Source: Desulfomicrobiaceae bacterium
GTDB taxonomy: Bacteria > Desulfobacterota > Desulfovibrionia > Desulfovibrionales > Desulfomicrobiaceae
NCBI GenBank assembly: GCA_003530935.1
Contig: DPEO01000103.1
Location: forward strand, 1-5,154
Direction of reading: 5' to 3'
DNA: 5,154 bases
The notes under the pieces: model-generated
What the model was told of the DNA's origin: nothing
The model's input: only the letters and a program-made list of their open reading frames with translations
Database searches by the model: none
Program-made: the position numbers and the translations under genes
Shown: positions 1-4,816 of the stretch, one piece after another
How the letters are laid out: every line of letters starts with the position of its first letter
Numbering within the stretch: the stretch's first letter is position 1

Positions 1-891
1 GGGAAAGTGTTCGCCGATATCGCCTGCCCCCAGGCAACCGAGGATGGCGTCGGCCAGGGCGTGGAGCAGCACGTCGCCGTCGGAATGGGCGCGCACGGCC
101 GGCGCTCCAGGGATAGGCATGCCGCCCAAGACCATGGGGCGGTCTCCGCCGTAGGCGTGGACATCGTAGCCAAAGCCGATGGTGTGGCGCCGATTGGGGC
201 GTGGGGGGGTGAGCATGGCCAGATCCTCGGGGTGGGTGATTTTGTGATTGTCCGCCTCTCCGGGCACCACCCGCACGCATTCACCCATGGCCTCCACGAG
301 GCTCGCGTCATCCGTGACCTCCACCGCGTGGTCGTGGGCCCATTGGTGGGCGCGGCGCAGCACCGCGGCGGTAAAGAGCTGGGGGGTCTGCACCGCCATG
401 AGGCGGCGGCGGTCCAGGGTGCGCACGACGCGGTCCCCCTGGCATTCCTTGATGGTGTCGGTGGGCGCAAGCCCGGGAATGACCCCGCCGCAATCGCCCG
501 TCCAGGCGTCCAGCAGTCGGGTCGTCAGCTGGGCGGAGACAAAGGGTCGCGCGGCGTCGTGCACCAGCACGTGGGTGGCGGAGGCCGGTACCTGTGCAAG
601 GCCGTGGGCCACGGAATCCTGCCGCCGCGCGCCTCCGGGTGCGGTGCGGACTTCGATGCCCAGTGGTTGTTCTGCGAGCAAGGTCTCCAATTGTGCGGCG
701 TGGGAGGAAAAGTCTTCCCGCGGCAGGACCACCACCATGCCGCGCATCTCCGGCACCGCCGCGAGGGTTCGTGCCGAGGAGAGATACAAAGGCTCGCCGC
801 CCACGGAGAGGAACTGCTTGGCCACACCGCCCGTGGCCGGTGCCAGACGGCTGCCTTGGCCCGCAGCCAAGAGGATGCACCAAAGTTGCAT
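1..891 (-). CDS. ispDF: Bifunctional IspD/IspF enzyme of the MEP isoprenoid pathway, 3' end cut off by the window
   Basis: Two consecutive-family enzymes of the cytoplasmic methylerythritol phosphate pathway are fused in one chain. Residues 1 to about 230 are the cytidylyltransferase IspD (MEP + CTP to CDP-ME). From about 237 starts the cyclodiphosphate synthase IspF (CDP-ME phosphate to MEcPP). IspD marks are the N-terminal LLAAGQGSRL loop, Lys25 in AKQF, HDAARP with Asp112 and Arg115, TLDR with Arg161, VTDDAS, and ADNHKITHPEDL with Lys217. IspF marks are GYDVHAY with metal ligands Asp243 and His245, AHSDGD, and His277; the spacing of the three ligands equals Asp8/His10/His42 of E. coli IspF. 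The window ends after residue 297 at GDIGEHFP, so most of IspF is missing. The ATG at 891 fits the family N-terminus; only a weak GGTG lies 8 nt upstream. The gene directly follows rnpB and may be co-transcribed with it. Confidence 0.95.
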   Translation of the reverse strand, partial: MQLWCILLAAGQGSRLAPATGGVAKQFLSVGGEPLYLSSARTLAAVPEMRGMVVVLPREDFSSHAAQLETLLAEQPLGIEVRTAPGGARRQDSVAHGLAQVPASATHVLVHDAARPFVSAQLTTRLLDAWTGDCGGVIPGLAPTDTIKECQGDRVVRTLDRRRLMAVQTPQLFTAAVLRRAHQWAHDHAVEVTDDASLVEAMGECVRVVPGEADNHKITHPEDLAMLTPPRPNRRHTIGFGYDVHAYGGDRPMVLGGMPIPGAPAVRAHSDGDVLLHALADAILGCLGAGDIGEHFP

Positions 892-899
892 GGTCGATA

Positions 900-903
900 C
901 ACC
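900..903 (-). promoter_or_regulatory. Weak ribosome binding site of ispDF
   Basis: GGTG stands 8 nt before the ispDF ATG and matches the GGTG part of the anti-Shine-Dalgarno complement. No purine-rich AGGAGG is present in the 19 nt between the rnpB 3' end and the start codon. This is the only ribosome-binding candidate, and it is much weaker than those of the other genes in the window. Confidence 0.4.
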
Positions 904-910
904 AAAAAAA
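904..910 (-). terminator. T7 tract at the 3' end of rnpB, possible terminator
   Basis: Seven T residues on the minus strand directly follow the 3' strand of the RNase P P1 helix. I see no strong local hairpin just before them. The only stable stem ending here is the long-range P1 pairing of about 11 bp with the RNA's own 5' end. It could terminate rnpB or mark a processing and trimming site. ispDF begins 12 nt further on, so full termination here would leave it without an obvious promoter. Confidence 0.4.
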
Positions 911-1261
911 CGGAGTCGGACGATAAGCCGGATTCTGTGCCCGCCAACGCGGGTGGCCGTCATTTCTCTGGGACGGCGGTTACCCGCCGCCTCAAGCAAC
1001 CTACCCGAAGGCATGGGCCGGGCCAGCCGCCTTCCTATTTGGTCTTGCACCGGATGGGGGTTGCCGAGCATGCCGTGTCACCACGGCATCTGGTGGGCTC
1101 TTACCCCACCTTTTCACCCTTACCTGCGCGGGAGCGCAGGCGGTCTGTTTCTGTGGCCCTTCTCCCGGGGTCGCCCCCGCTGGACGTTATCCAGCATCCT
1201 GCCCTGTGGTGTCCGGACTTTCCTCCCCTGGAAGCCAGGAGCGACGGCCTGTCCGACTCCG
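911..1261 (-). ncRNA. rnpB: RNase P RNA, bacterial class A
   Basis: This is the catalytic RNA that removes 5' leaders from precursor tRNAs. The universal 5' core GAGGAAAGTCCGGAC lies at 1225-1211 and its 3' partner AGAATCCGGCTTATCG near the 3' end (936-921). Other family segments are AGGGCAGG, CAGGTAAGGGTGAAAAGG, GGTAAGAG, GCAAGACCAAATAGG and CGGGTAGGTTGCTTGAG, the last carrying the GGU thought to pair with tRNA CCA. Helix P1 pairs CGGAGTCGGAC at 1261-1251 with GTCCGACTCCG at 921-911, which sets both ends. P2 pairs GGCCGTC (1249-1243) with GACGGCC (961-955). The length is about 351 nt against 377 in E. coli; part of the difference is a very small P3 hairpin (1239-1227). The gene starts 7 nt after the zinc-ribbon stop codon and ends 19 nt before ispDF. 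End positions are inferred from P1 and may be off by a few bases. Confidence 0.96.
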
Positions 1262-1267
1262 TTACGG

Positions 1268-1273
1268 GTTATG
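1268..1273 (-). promoter_or_regulatory. Candidate -10 box for rnpB
   Basis: CATAAC lies about 7 nt before the predicted rnpB 5' end, the spacing expected of a -10 element, and matches four of six TATAAT positions. It overlaps the TAA stop codon of the upstream zinc-ribbon gene. No recognisable TTGACA-like box lies 16-18 bp upstream, so rnpB may instead be processed from the operon transcript or use an activator. Confidence 0.25.
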
Positions 1274-2015
1274 CTTCCGGGCTCTCCTCGCGAGGCGAGA
1301 AGTGCTTGTCCCAATACATGATGCGCTGGCAATTGGGGCAGCTTAAGATTTGCTCTCCCTTTTGCAGATCGATGTAGTTCTGCGGCGGGATGGCGATGCA
1401 GCATCCCTGACAGATACCTTCGGTCACCGGGACGATGACCGGGCTCTCCAGCCGCTGCCGGATAAAATTGTACCGCTCCAAAATCGGCTGCGGAATGGCC
1501 TTGGTGGCCCGCTCTTTTTCCTGCAGGAGCTTGCCCATGCGTTCCCGCTTTTCTTGCAGTTTGGCATCGAGCTGTGCCTGCTGTTCTTTGATGCGGTCGC
1601 GGACATCTTCGACGTCCTTGGCGAGTGCGGCTTTGCGCTCCTCCAGTTCGTGGATGTCGGCGAGGACGGTGTCGAGCTCCTCTTTACGCTGGCGATTGGT
1701 CTTTTCCAGCGTGTCCATGTCCCGCATGATGGCGTGATACTCTTTGGTGTTTTCCACCTGCAGGAGTTTGTTTTTGTTTTTTTTGATCAGCTGGTCGTCG
1801 GCATCGATTTCTGCTTCCAGTTTATGCTTCTGCTCCAGGACGATATCCATCTTTTCCTGAATGATGCCTTCTTGTTCTTGCAGATACTGGAGGCGTTTCT
1901 CCAGCTCTTGGAGCTGATCCGGTGCAGCTTGCAATGCCTTTTCCAAAGCAAGGATTTCCGAATCCACACGCTGCAAGACGACGAGTTGTTCGATCTGTTC
2001 CATGTAGAGGCTCAA
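1269..2015 (-). CDS. Coiled-coil protein with C-terminal C4 zinc ribbon (DUF164/COG1579, zf-RING_7 family)
   Basis: A 248-residue protein with two parts. Residues about 5-190 are highly charged heptad-rich helix, consistent with a long antiparallel coiled-coil hairpin, and include the family-typical KNKLLQVENTKEYHAIMRDM segment (82-100). Residues about 192-236 form a C4 zinc ribbon with Cys202 and Cys205 (CQGC) and Cys226 and Cys229 (CPNC), ending in the usual YWD. Cys206 is an extra adjacent cysteine. The family's function is mostly unknown; the Helicobacter pylori member HP0958/FlgZ binds RpoN and flaA mRNA, so a nucleic-acid or protein adaptor role is possible here. The start is taken as TTG at 2015 because AAAGGAGG lies 7 nt before it; the in-frame ATG at 2003 is 19 nt from that site. 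The gene follows nif3 by 13 nt and precedes rnpB by 7 nt, so it is probably translated from the nif3 transcript. Confidence 0.9.
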   Translation of the reverse strand: MSLYMEQIEQLVVLQRVDSEILALEKALQAAPDQLQELEKRLQYLQEQEGIIQEKMDIVLEQKHKLEAEIDADDQLIKKNKNKLLQVENTKEYHAIMRDMDTLEKTNRQRKEELDTVLADIHELEERKAALAKDVEDVRDRIKEQQAQLDAKLQEKRERMGKLLQEKERATKAIPQPILERYNFIRQRLESPVIVPVTEGICQGCCIAIPPQNYIDLQKGEQILSCPNCQRIMYWDKHFSPREESPEA

Positions 2016-2020
2016 GGCGT

Positions 2021-2030
2021 CTCCTCCTTT
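2021..2030 (-). promoter_or_regulatory. Ribosome binding site of the zinc-ribbon gene, overlapping the nif3 stop
   Basis: AAAGGAGGAG on the minus strand is a near-perfect Shine-Dalgarno sequence, and its first two A residues belong to the TAA stop of nif3. The core GGAGG is 7 nt from TTG at 2015 and 19 nt from ATG at 2003, which decides the start in favour of TTG. The overlap suggests coupled translation of the two genes. Confidence 0.75.
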
Positions 2031-2988
2031 ACCCCATGCGGATGGGGTCGTGTCCGGGGATGCGATGCACATGGAGGCCCAGCGGCGCAAGCTCACGGGC
2101 GAGGTGTTCACTCCAGGTGCGCATCATGATTTCTTCCAGGGAAAAGTGTCCGGCGTCCACGGTGAGCCCGAGGGGCTCCAGGGCCTGGGCGTCGTGGTAC
2201 TTGATATCGCCGGTAATGAAGACTTGCGCGCCGCGGCCAAACGCTGCCCGCCCTAAGCTCGCGCCCGATCCCGGGCAGATGGCCACGCGGGTGATGCGCT
2301 GCGGCGGTTGGCCCACCAGGCGGTTACAGGGGACGCCCCAGTGTTCCAGGCGGGTTCGGAGCGTCTCCCACGAGACGGGCTCCGGGAGATCTCCTACCTG
2401 CCCAATCCCTGCGGTGCGCACCGGCGCGCTGAGGGGCGCCTCCACCCATGGTCCAGAGGCAATGGCCCGAATCGCGTCGAGGTCTTCGGGCCATACGGCG
2501 AGCAGCAGCCCTGTCGATCCGGGTGTCGCCATGACCGGTGTGATCCCTTGGGGGACGTCCTGGGGGCGGCCTTTCGGGAGGACGCAGAGGATGGGCGTTT
2601 GGCGGAAAGTTTCCTCGAGCACCTGGATCTGGGAAAGCCCCAGGGCCTGGGCGAGCCAACCTGCAGGGCCGTCCGGATTGGCGTCCAGGCTGGTGTGGGC
2701 GCTATACACCCAGAGGTCGGCGGCGAGGGCCGCTTGCAGGGTGTCGTGGTAGATGTCCAGCCGGTCCGGCAGGTGCGGGGTGAGCGCAACGGGGTGGTGT
2801 GCCAAGAGAAACTCACAGCCCAGCGCATGGGCCTGGTGGATTGCCTCCGGCGTGGGGTCCAAGGTTACGGCCACGGCAGAGACGGTCTCCCGCCGTGCGG
2901 CGACCTGAACGCCGCAGCGGTCCCACGTCGCCGCGTACGCGGGCGGGGCGTGGTGTTCGATGCGGCGGATGAGGTCGTGGACGTGCAT
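2029..2988 (-). CDS. Nif3-family (YbgI/YqfO-like) dinuclear metal centre protein
   Basis: A 319-residue cytoplasmic protein of the Nif3/DUF34 family, whose members form toroidal hexamers with a two-metal site. The biochemical role is unsettled; annotation as 'GTP cyclohydrolase 1 type 2' rests on limited evidence. Family motifs appear in order: TWDRCGVQV (21-29, normally DNxGLQV), LLAHHPV with His64 and His65, YSAHTSLDA with Asp102, VAICPGSGAS (235-244), ITGDIKYHDA (258-267) and VDAGHFSLEE with His281 and Glu285. All expected metal ligands are therefore present. It is longer than E. coli YbgI (247) and shorter than B. subtilis YqfO (373), with extra sequence around residues 128-190. ATG at 2988 has AAGGAG 4 nt upstream. 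It heads the nif3 / zinc-ribbon / rnpB / ispDF unit and lies just after the terminator of the stress-protein gene. Adjacent Nif3 and zinc-ribbon genes recur in other bacteria, to my knowledge, which hints at a shared task. Confidence 0.93.
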   Translation of the reverse strand: MHVHDLIRRIEHHAPPAYAATWDRCGVQVAARRETVSAVAVTLDPTPEAIHQAHALGCEFLLAHHPVALTPHLPDRLDIYHDTLQAALAADLWVYSAHTSLDANPDGPAGWLAQALGLSQIQVLEETFRQTPILCVLPKGRPQDVPQGITPVMATPGSTGLLLAVWPEDLDAIRAIASGPWVEAPLSAPVRTAGIGQVGDLPEPVSWETLRTRLEHWGVPCNRLVGQPPQRITRVAICPGSGASLGRAAFGRGAQVFITGDIKYHDAQALEPLGLTVDAGHFSLEEIMMRTWSEHLARELAPLGLHVHRIPGHDPIRMG

Positions 2989-3006
2989 GGGGCTCCTTCG
3001 GAAGGC

Positions 3007-3031
3007 AAAAAAGAGGGCGCAAGCCCTCTTT
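3007..3031 (-). terminator. Intrinsic terminator after the universal stress protein gene
   Basis: On the minus strand AAAGAGGGC, loop TTGC and GCCCTCTTT form a perfect 9-bp stem, and the T run extends to six (3012-3007). It lies 61-85 nt beyond the stress-protein stop and ends 18 nt before the nif3 ATG. It most likely ends the stress-protein transcript. Because a promoter candidate lies upstream of it, it may also sit in the nif3 leader. Confidence 0.85.
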
Positions 3032-3041
3032 GTCGCTTTCT

Positions 3042-3070
3042 CGTGTAGTGGGCCGCGGCAGGGATGTCAA
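3042..3070 (-). promoter_or_regulatory. Candidate sigma-70-type promoter for the nif3 unit
   Basis: A perfect TTGACA (3070-3065) is followed after 17 bp by TACACG (3047-3042), which matches TATAAT in three positions. The predicted start is near 3035, leaving a leader of about 47 nt that contains the whole terminator hairpin. The palindrome GCCGCGGC occurs just upstream of the -35 box (3072-3079) and again inside the spacer (3052-3059). The -35 box and spacing are good; the -10 box is weak. Confidence 0.45.
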
Positions 3071-3079
3071 CGCCGCGGC
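3052..3079. repeat. Paired GCCGCGGC palindromes, 20 bp apart
   Basis: The 8-bp palindrome GCCGCGGC is present at 3052-3059 and 3072-3079, 20 bp centre to centre, close to two helical turns. One copy lies between the -35 and -10 candidates of the nif3 promoter and the other lies 1 bp upstream of the -35 box. In RNA the copies could also pair as an 8-bp stem with a 12-nt loop. No family of regulator is recognised. Confidence 0.6.
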
Positions 3080-3091
3080 GAGGTTCCGTCC

Positions 3092-3526
3092 TTATTGGGG
3101 ACGCACCGTGAGTACCGGCATGGGCGCGGCTTTGACGACTTTTTCCGCCACCGAGCCAAAAAGGAGTCGGTTGAGGCCTTTGCGGCCATGGGTGGCCATG
3201 ACGATGAGGTCCGCTCCGCGGGCCTCGGCTTGACGGACGATTTCTTCGGCCGCGTCGCCGCTCACTACCATCCCTTCGGCCGTGAAGCCGGCAAAGTGTT
3301 TCTGCACGAATTCCGCCATGACTTTTTCGGCGCCGCTGACGATGTCTCCCACGAGTTGCGGAATGGACGCCGTGGGGAGGTCGAAGATTTCATACTGGAT
3401 CATGGACGGTGCCACATACAAGGTAATGATGCGGGCGTCGAAGGTGCGGGCGAGTTCGGCCACCAGTTGGGTGACCTTGGCGTCGTCGTCCGAGAGGTCC
3501 ACGGGATAAAGAATGGTGCGGAACAT
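3092..3526 (-). CDS. Universal stress protein, UspA family
   Basis: A 144-residue single-domain protein of normal length for the family. The N-terminus FRTILYPVDLSDDD (2-15) is the typical first strand and nucleotide loop. Near the C-terminus ATHGRKGLNRLLFGSVAEKV (111-130) carries the ATP-binding motif G-2x-G-9x-G(S/T), with Ala111 in place of the first Gly, Gly114 and Gly124-Ser125; PVLTV closes the fold. It is therefore probably an ATP-binding type cytoplasmic dimer. Such proteins are linked to stress survival without a fixed enzymatic reaction. ATG at 3526 is preceded by GGAGG with a 5-nt gap and matches the family N-terminus. It is transcribed divergently from acr3, sharing a 192-bp intergenic region, and ends at the strong hairpin terminator. 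No clear promoter for it is visible. A link to arsenic stress is conceivable but only by position. Confidence 0.93.
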   Translation of the reverse strand: MFRTILYPVDLSDDDAKVTQLVAELARTFDARIITLYVAPSMIQYEIFDLPTASIPQLVGDIVSGAEKVMAEFVQKHFAGFTAEGMVVSGDAAEEIVRQAEARGADLIVMATHGRKGLNRLLFGSVAEKVVKAAPMPVLTVRPQ

Positions 3527-3553
3527 GATGCCCTCCAGGGGTTGCGGTTGGAG

Positions 3554-3584
3554 AATGCCCCCTCCTTAACGGGGATGCGGCATT
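3554..3584 (-). repeat. Inverted repeat in the usp leader
   Basis: AATGCC (3584-3579) and GGCATT (3559-3554) are perfectly complementary, and CCC/GGG inside can extend the stem after an unpaired bulge. The enclosed sequence includes AAGGAGG (3567-3561), an isolated Shine-Dalgarno-like run not placed before an ATG. It could be a folded leader element or chance in GC-rich sequence. Confidence 0.3.
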
Positions 3585-3648
3585 GGGGTAAAGAGGAATT
3601 TTCTTTTTTGGCCATGGCGCACAAGTCGGACTTCCGTGCTCGGATCTC

Positions 3649-3680
3649 TTGACAGGCGGGTTGGGCGCGGTGCAGATATT
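3649..3680 (+). promoter_or_regulatory. Candidate promoter of the acr3-arsC operon
   Basis: TTGACA at 3649-3654 is a perfect -35 box. No good -10 lies at 17 bp; the best match is GATATT at 3675-3680 (four of six positions) with a long 20-bp spacer, and AGATAT or CAGATA give 19 and 18 bp with poorer matches. Long spacers occur in promoters that need a DNA-twisting activator of the MerR kind. Transcription would begin inside the adjacent inverted repeat. Confidence 0.45.
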
Positions 3681-3697
3681 TGGCTGGACTGCCAAAT
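3678..3697. promoter_or_regulatory. Perfect inverted repeat ATTTGGC-N6-GCCAAAT, candidate operator
   Basis: ATTTGGC (3678-3684), spacer TGGACT and GCCAAAT (3691-3697) form a 20-bp element that overlaps the predicted start site of acr3 and ends 10 bp before its ribosome site. The position fits a repressor site for an arsenite-sensing protein, but it does not resemble the ArsR half-sites I know (ATCAA...TTGAT). In RNA it could form a 7-bp hairpin in the leader. Confidence 0.5.
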
Positions 3698-3706
3698 GAA
3701 CATCCG

Positions 3707-3715
3707 TAAGGAGGT
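3707..3715 (+). promoter_or_regulatory. Strong ribosome binding site of acr3
   Basis: TAAGGAGGT is fully complementary to the 16S rRNA tail, with GGAGG 4 nt before ATG at 3719. It fixes the start and suggests high translation. Confidence 0.85.
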
Positions 3716-3718
3716 ATT

Positions 3719-4807
3719 ATGAGCGGCGTCAGCCAGCGTCTTTCGGTTCTGGATCGGTTTTTGACCGTATGGATCTTTCTCGCCATGTTTGTGGGCGTCG
3801 GTCTGGGCTACGGGGTGCCTGCGGTGAAGGACGTGGTGCAGGCTCTGCAAGTGGGAACCACCAACATTCCCATCGCCATTGGACTCATCCTGATGATGTA
3901 TCCACCCTTGGCCAAAGTACGCTACGAGCAATTGGGGCAGGTGTTCCGGAACACCAAGGTCCTCACCCTGTCCTTGGTGCAAAACTGGATTATCGGGCCG
4001 CTTCTCATGTTCGCCTTGGCCATAGTGTTCTTGTCGGGATATCATGAGTATATGGTGGGCTTGATCCTTATCGGCCTTGCCCGCTGTATCGCCATGGTCA
4101 TTGTGTGGAACGATCTTGCCAGCGGCGACCGTGAGTATTGCGCTGGACTCGTGGCGTTCAACTCTGTGTTTCAAGTCCTCTTTTTCTCGGTGTATGCCTA
4201 TATCTTCATCTCCGTCTTGCCCGAGGTGTTGGGGTTTGGGGGCATGGCTGTGGATGTCTCCATGGCCGAGATCGCCAAAAGCGTCTTCATTTATCTTGGA
4301 ATTCCCTTTATCATGGGGCTGATAACCCGGTACGGCGCCATTGCCTGGAAAGGGCGGTCGTGGCTGGAGAGCGTTGTTTTGCCCCGCATCAGTCCCCTCA
4401 CGCTCATCTTTTTGCTCTTCACCATTGTGGTCATGTTCTCCTTCAAAGGCGAATACATCGTTGCCTTGCCTATGGACGTTATTCGCGTGGCGATTCCGCT
4501 CTCGGTATATTTCCTCGTCATGTTCGTGGTCTCTTTTTTCTTGTCCATGAAGGTAGGGGCGACCTATGAACAGACCGTGACCTTGAGCTTTACCGCAGCG
4601 TCCAACAACTTTGAGCTGGCCATCGCGGTGGCCATCGCGGTGTTCGGCATCAACTCTGGGGAGGCCTTCGCCGCGGTTATCGGGCCCTTGGTGGAAGTGC
4701 CGGTGCTCATCAGCCTGGTCAATGTGGCCTTGTGGCTCAAGAAGCGGTATTTTCCTTACGCGGTGCAAACACCCACGGGGGTCTGCCACGTGACGTGCAA
4801 GCCCTAA
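3719..4807 (+). CDS. acr3: ACR3-family arsenite efflux carrier
   Basis: A 362-residue inner-membrane carrier of the bile/arsenite/riboflavin transporter superfamily that exports As(III) using the proton motive force. The sequence is almost entirely hydrophobic helices, in keeping with the ten segments known for ACR3. Signature stretches are LSVLDRFLTVWIFLAM at the N-terminus, GLARCIAMVIVWNDLA with the essential Cys123, FTAASNNFELAIAVAIAVFG (291-310) and GPLVEVPVLI with Glu326, the counterparts of the conserved transport Cys and Glu in studied ACR3 proteins. The C-terminus carries a short tail ending in CHVTCKP with Cys356 and Cys360, which I do not recognise as a family feature. ATG at 3719 follows a perfect ribosome site. 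arsC follows after 9 nt, so the two are one operon. Regulation is likely arsenic-dependent, but no regulator gene is in view. Confidence 0.96.
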   Translation: MSGVSQRLSVLDRFLTVWIFLAMFVGVGLGYGVPAVKDVVQALQVGTTNIPIAIGLILMMYPPLAKVRYEQLGQVFRNTKVLTLSLVQNWIIGPLLMFALAIVFLSGYHEYMVGLILIGLARCIAMVIVWNDLASGDREYCAGLVAFNSVFQVLFFSVYAYIFISVLPEVLGFGGMAVDVSMAEIAKSVFIYLGIPFIMGLITRYGAIAWKGRSWLESVVLPRISPLTLIFLLFTIVVMFSFKGEYIVALPMDVIRVAIPLSVYFLVMFVVSFFLSMKVGATYEQTVTLSFTAASNNFELAIAVAIAVFGINSGEAFAAVIGPLVEVPVLISLVNVALWLKKRYFPYAVQTPTGVCHVTCKP

Positions 4808-4812
4808 GGAGG
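4806..4812 (+). promoter_or_regulatory. Ribosome binding site of arsC overlapping the acr3 stop codon
   Basis: AAGGAGG shares its two A residues with the TAA stop of acr3 (4805-4807) and is 4 nt from the arsC ATG. Ribosomes ending acr3 could restart directly on arsC, keeping pump and reductase in step. Confidence 0.8.
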
Positions 4813-4816
4813 TCCC

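Larger units (their letters stand above)
3527..3718. promoter_or_regulatory. Divergent intergenic region between usp and acr3
   Basis: This 192-bp stretch holds the start signals of both flanking genes. On the plus side it has TTGACA at 3649, an inverted repeat at 3678-3697 and a perfect TAAGGAGGT site at 3707-3715. On the minus side it has the usp ribosome site at 3536-3532 and, further up, an isolated AAGGAGGGGG inside a possible hairpin (3554-3584). The segment 3590-3610 is rich in A and T on opposite halves. I see no gene here. Confidence 0.7.

Noticed and set aside
308..883. 191-codon minus-strand frame overlapping ispDF
   Set aside because: It is the shifted frame of ispDF; the ispDF frame translates without interruption from 891 to the left edge with all IspD and IspF motifs.
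7..1377. 456-codon open frame on the plus strand
   Set aside because: It runs antisense through ispDF and rnpB, both firmly identified on the other strand. The translation is low-complexity GC-rich sequence without family motifs, and a structural RNA gene fills a third of it.
2003..2003. ATG at 2003 as the start of the zinc-ribbon protein
   Set aside because: It is 19 nt from the only strong ribosome site, whereas the in-frame TTG at 2015 is 7 nt from it. The difference is only four residues, so the choice matters little.
1350..2129. Plus-strand open frame with hydrophobic Leu/Phe-rich translation resembling a membrane protein
   Set aside because: The Leu and Phe residues are the antisense reading of Glu- and Lys-rich coiled-coil codons of the zinc-ribbon gene. 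There is no ribosome site before its start.
3400..3614. Small minus-strand frame beginning MAKKENSS upstream of usp
   Set aside because: It has no ribosome site before its ATG and runs into usp in another frame, where the real protein is clear.
3613..3645. Short repeats TCGGA...TCGGA and TCCG-N4-CGGA upstream of acr3
   Set aside because: The arms are only four or five bases long and are expected by chance in GC-rich sequence.
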